Assembly (NCBI GenBank): GCA_015689685.1
Contig: WVSL01000003.1
Span: 186,001 to 250,000, forward strand
Direction: 5' to 3'
Length of the DNA stretch: 64,000 nucleotides
Source: Rhodobacterales bacterium HKCCE2091
GTDB lineage: Bacteria; Pseudomonadota; Alphaproteobacteria; Rhodobacterales; Rhodobacteraceae
Shown here: one piece after another, positions 63,250 through 64,000 of the stretch
Layout: the number at the start of each line of letters is the position of its first letter
Numbering within the stretch: the first letter of the stretch is position 1
Notes under the pieces: generated by a model
Told to the model about the DNA's origin: nothing
Database searches by the model: none
The model's input: only the letters and a program-made list of their open reading frames with translations
Translations under genes and position numbers: made by a program

Positions 63250-64000
63250 ATGCGGCTCATCAACCGCCATCCCGGCAGGGCGCTTCGCCCGGTGCTGATC
63301 GCCCTGCCCTTCCTGCTGGTTTTCCTCGCCTATTCCGCCGGTTCCGCGGCGCGGCTGGCGGAAAACCCGCAGGACCGCATCCTGCCCTCGCCGTCGCAAC
63401 TGGTGGACACGGCGGTGCGCCTGACGACCGAACCCGACCGGCGCACGGGCGAGGTCCTGTTCTGGAAGGACACCGCGGCGAGCCTGAAGCGGCTGGCGGC
63501 GGGCGTCGCCATCGCGGCGGCGATCGGGCTGTCCTTCGGGCTCGCCATCGGGCTCATCCCGCTGATGCGCGCTACCTTCGAGGGGTTCGTCGCGGTCCTG
63601 TCGATGATCCCGCCCCTCGCGGTGTTGCCGATCCTGTTCATAACGCTCGGTGTCGGCGAGGCCGCGAAGATCGCGCTGATCGCCATCGGCATCACGCCGT
63701 TCCTCGTCCGCGACCTGTCGGCCCGCACCCGCGCCCTGCCACGCGAGCAGATCGTGAAGGCGGAGACGCTCGGCGCCTCGTCCCTCGCCATCGCGCTGTC
63801 GGTCGCGCTGCCCCAGGTCATGCCGCGCCTGATCGAGGCATTGCGCCTGTCGCTCGGCCCGGCCTGGCTGTTCCTGATCGCGGCGGAGGCGGTGGCATCC
63901 GAATCCGGGCTCGGCTACCGCATCTTCCTCGTCCGCCGCTTCCTCGCGATGGACGTGATCCTGACCTACGTCGCGTGGATCACGCTCCTGGCCTTCCTGA
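63250..64000 (+). CDS. ABC transporter permease, partial (3' end outside window)
   Basis: The first 250 residues of a nitrate/taurine-type permease. Helices are seen around residues 14-30 and 83-105, then 110-135, 138-160 and 205-225. The EAA loop that contacts the ATPase is visible as EQIVKAETLGASSLAIALSV. It continues past base 64000. The ATPase and the carboxylase genes are expected to follow. Confidence 0.93.
   Translation, partial: MRLINRHPGRALRPVLIALPFLLVFLAYSAGSAARLAENPQDRILPSPSQLVDTAVRLTTEPDRRTGEVLFWKDTAASLKRLAAGVAIAAAIGLSFGLAIGLIPLMRATFEGFVAVLSMIPPLAVLPILFITLGVGEAAKIALIAIGITPFLVRDLSARTRALPREQIVKAETLGASSLAIALSVALPQVMPRLIEALRLSLGPAWLFLIAAEAVASESGLGYRIFLVRRFLAMDVILTYVAWITLLAFL

Overview
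The window is GC-rich, densely packed bacterial chromosome, most likely from the Rhodobacteraceae/Roseobacter group of Alphaproteobacteria. Pointers are a divergent DUF6456/DUF6477 pair, heterotetrameric sarcosine oxidase genes, a CcmI gene, an Acr3/ArsC/ArsR set, and a short intergenic repeat ending in a GCCGGAGGC core. No rRNA, tRNA, CRISPR array, prophage or insertion sequence was recognised. Both edges cut genes: katG on the left and an ABC permease on the right.

Layout. 1-8.7 kb: katG end, an SDR, DUF2200, the DUF6456/DUF6477 pair, an MttB-like methyltransferase, two stress genes (Usp, YciF-like) and guaA. 8.7-23.3 kb: envelope and stress genes (BamB, YfgM-like protein, an RND efflux pump coupled to a desaturase, an Atm1-type ABC exporter, a LysM protein, LOG, host-attachment protein, Fe/Mn-SOD). 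23.3-29 kb: sarcosine oxidase (soxB, an interposed small membrane protein, soxD, soxA, soxG). 29-34.2 kb: ccmI-ruvX-DUF1289, a TauE transporter with an oxygenase-like protein, dusA. 34.3-43.7 kb: a Na+-NQR operon (nqrABCDEF-apbE-nqrM-CBS), divergent from a pentaheme cytochrome and a cation/proton antiporter. 43.7-47.9 kb: tryptophan-to-kynurenine genes facing a glutaryl-CoA dehydrogenase and an arylformamidase-type hydrolase. 47.9-49.9 kb: arsenic resistance. 50-55 kb: a dimethylglycine/sarcosine dehydrogenase-like enzyme, a membrane protein with a divergent TetR regulator, and dxr. 55-61.8 kb: a transglutaminase/ATP-grasp/alpha-E/DUF2126 cluster. 61.8-64 kb: a guanidine-I (ykkC) riboswitch in front of an ABC transporter of the urea-carboxylase-associated type.

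How the parts fit. Three loci (MttB-like enzyme, 801-residue FAD/GcvT enzyme, SoxBDAG) could together strip methyl groups from glycine betaine through dimethylglycine and sarcosine to glycine; the substrates of the first two are inferred. The NQR operon with its maturation genes, next to an antiporter and a multihaem cytochrome, suggests a sodium-linked respiratory module. The most unusual points are an NqrB about a third shorter than normal that lacks the covalent-FMN motif although NqrC keeps it, paired 16-bp palindromes before the RND operon, a hairpin overlapping the soxD ribosome binding site, and the Anbu-type gene set without an adjacent Anbu peptidase.
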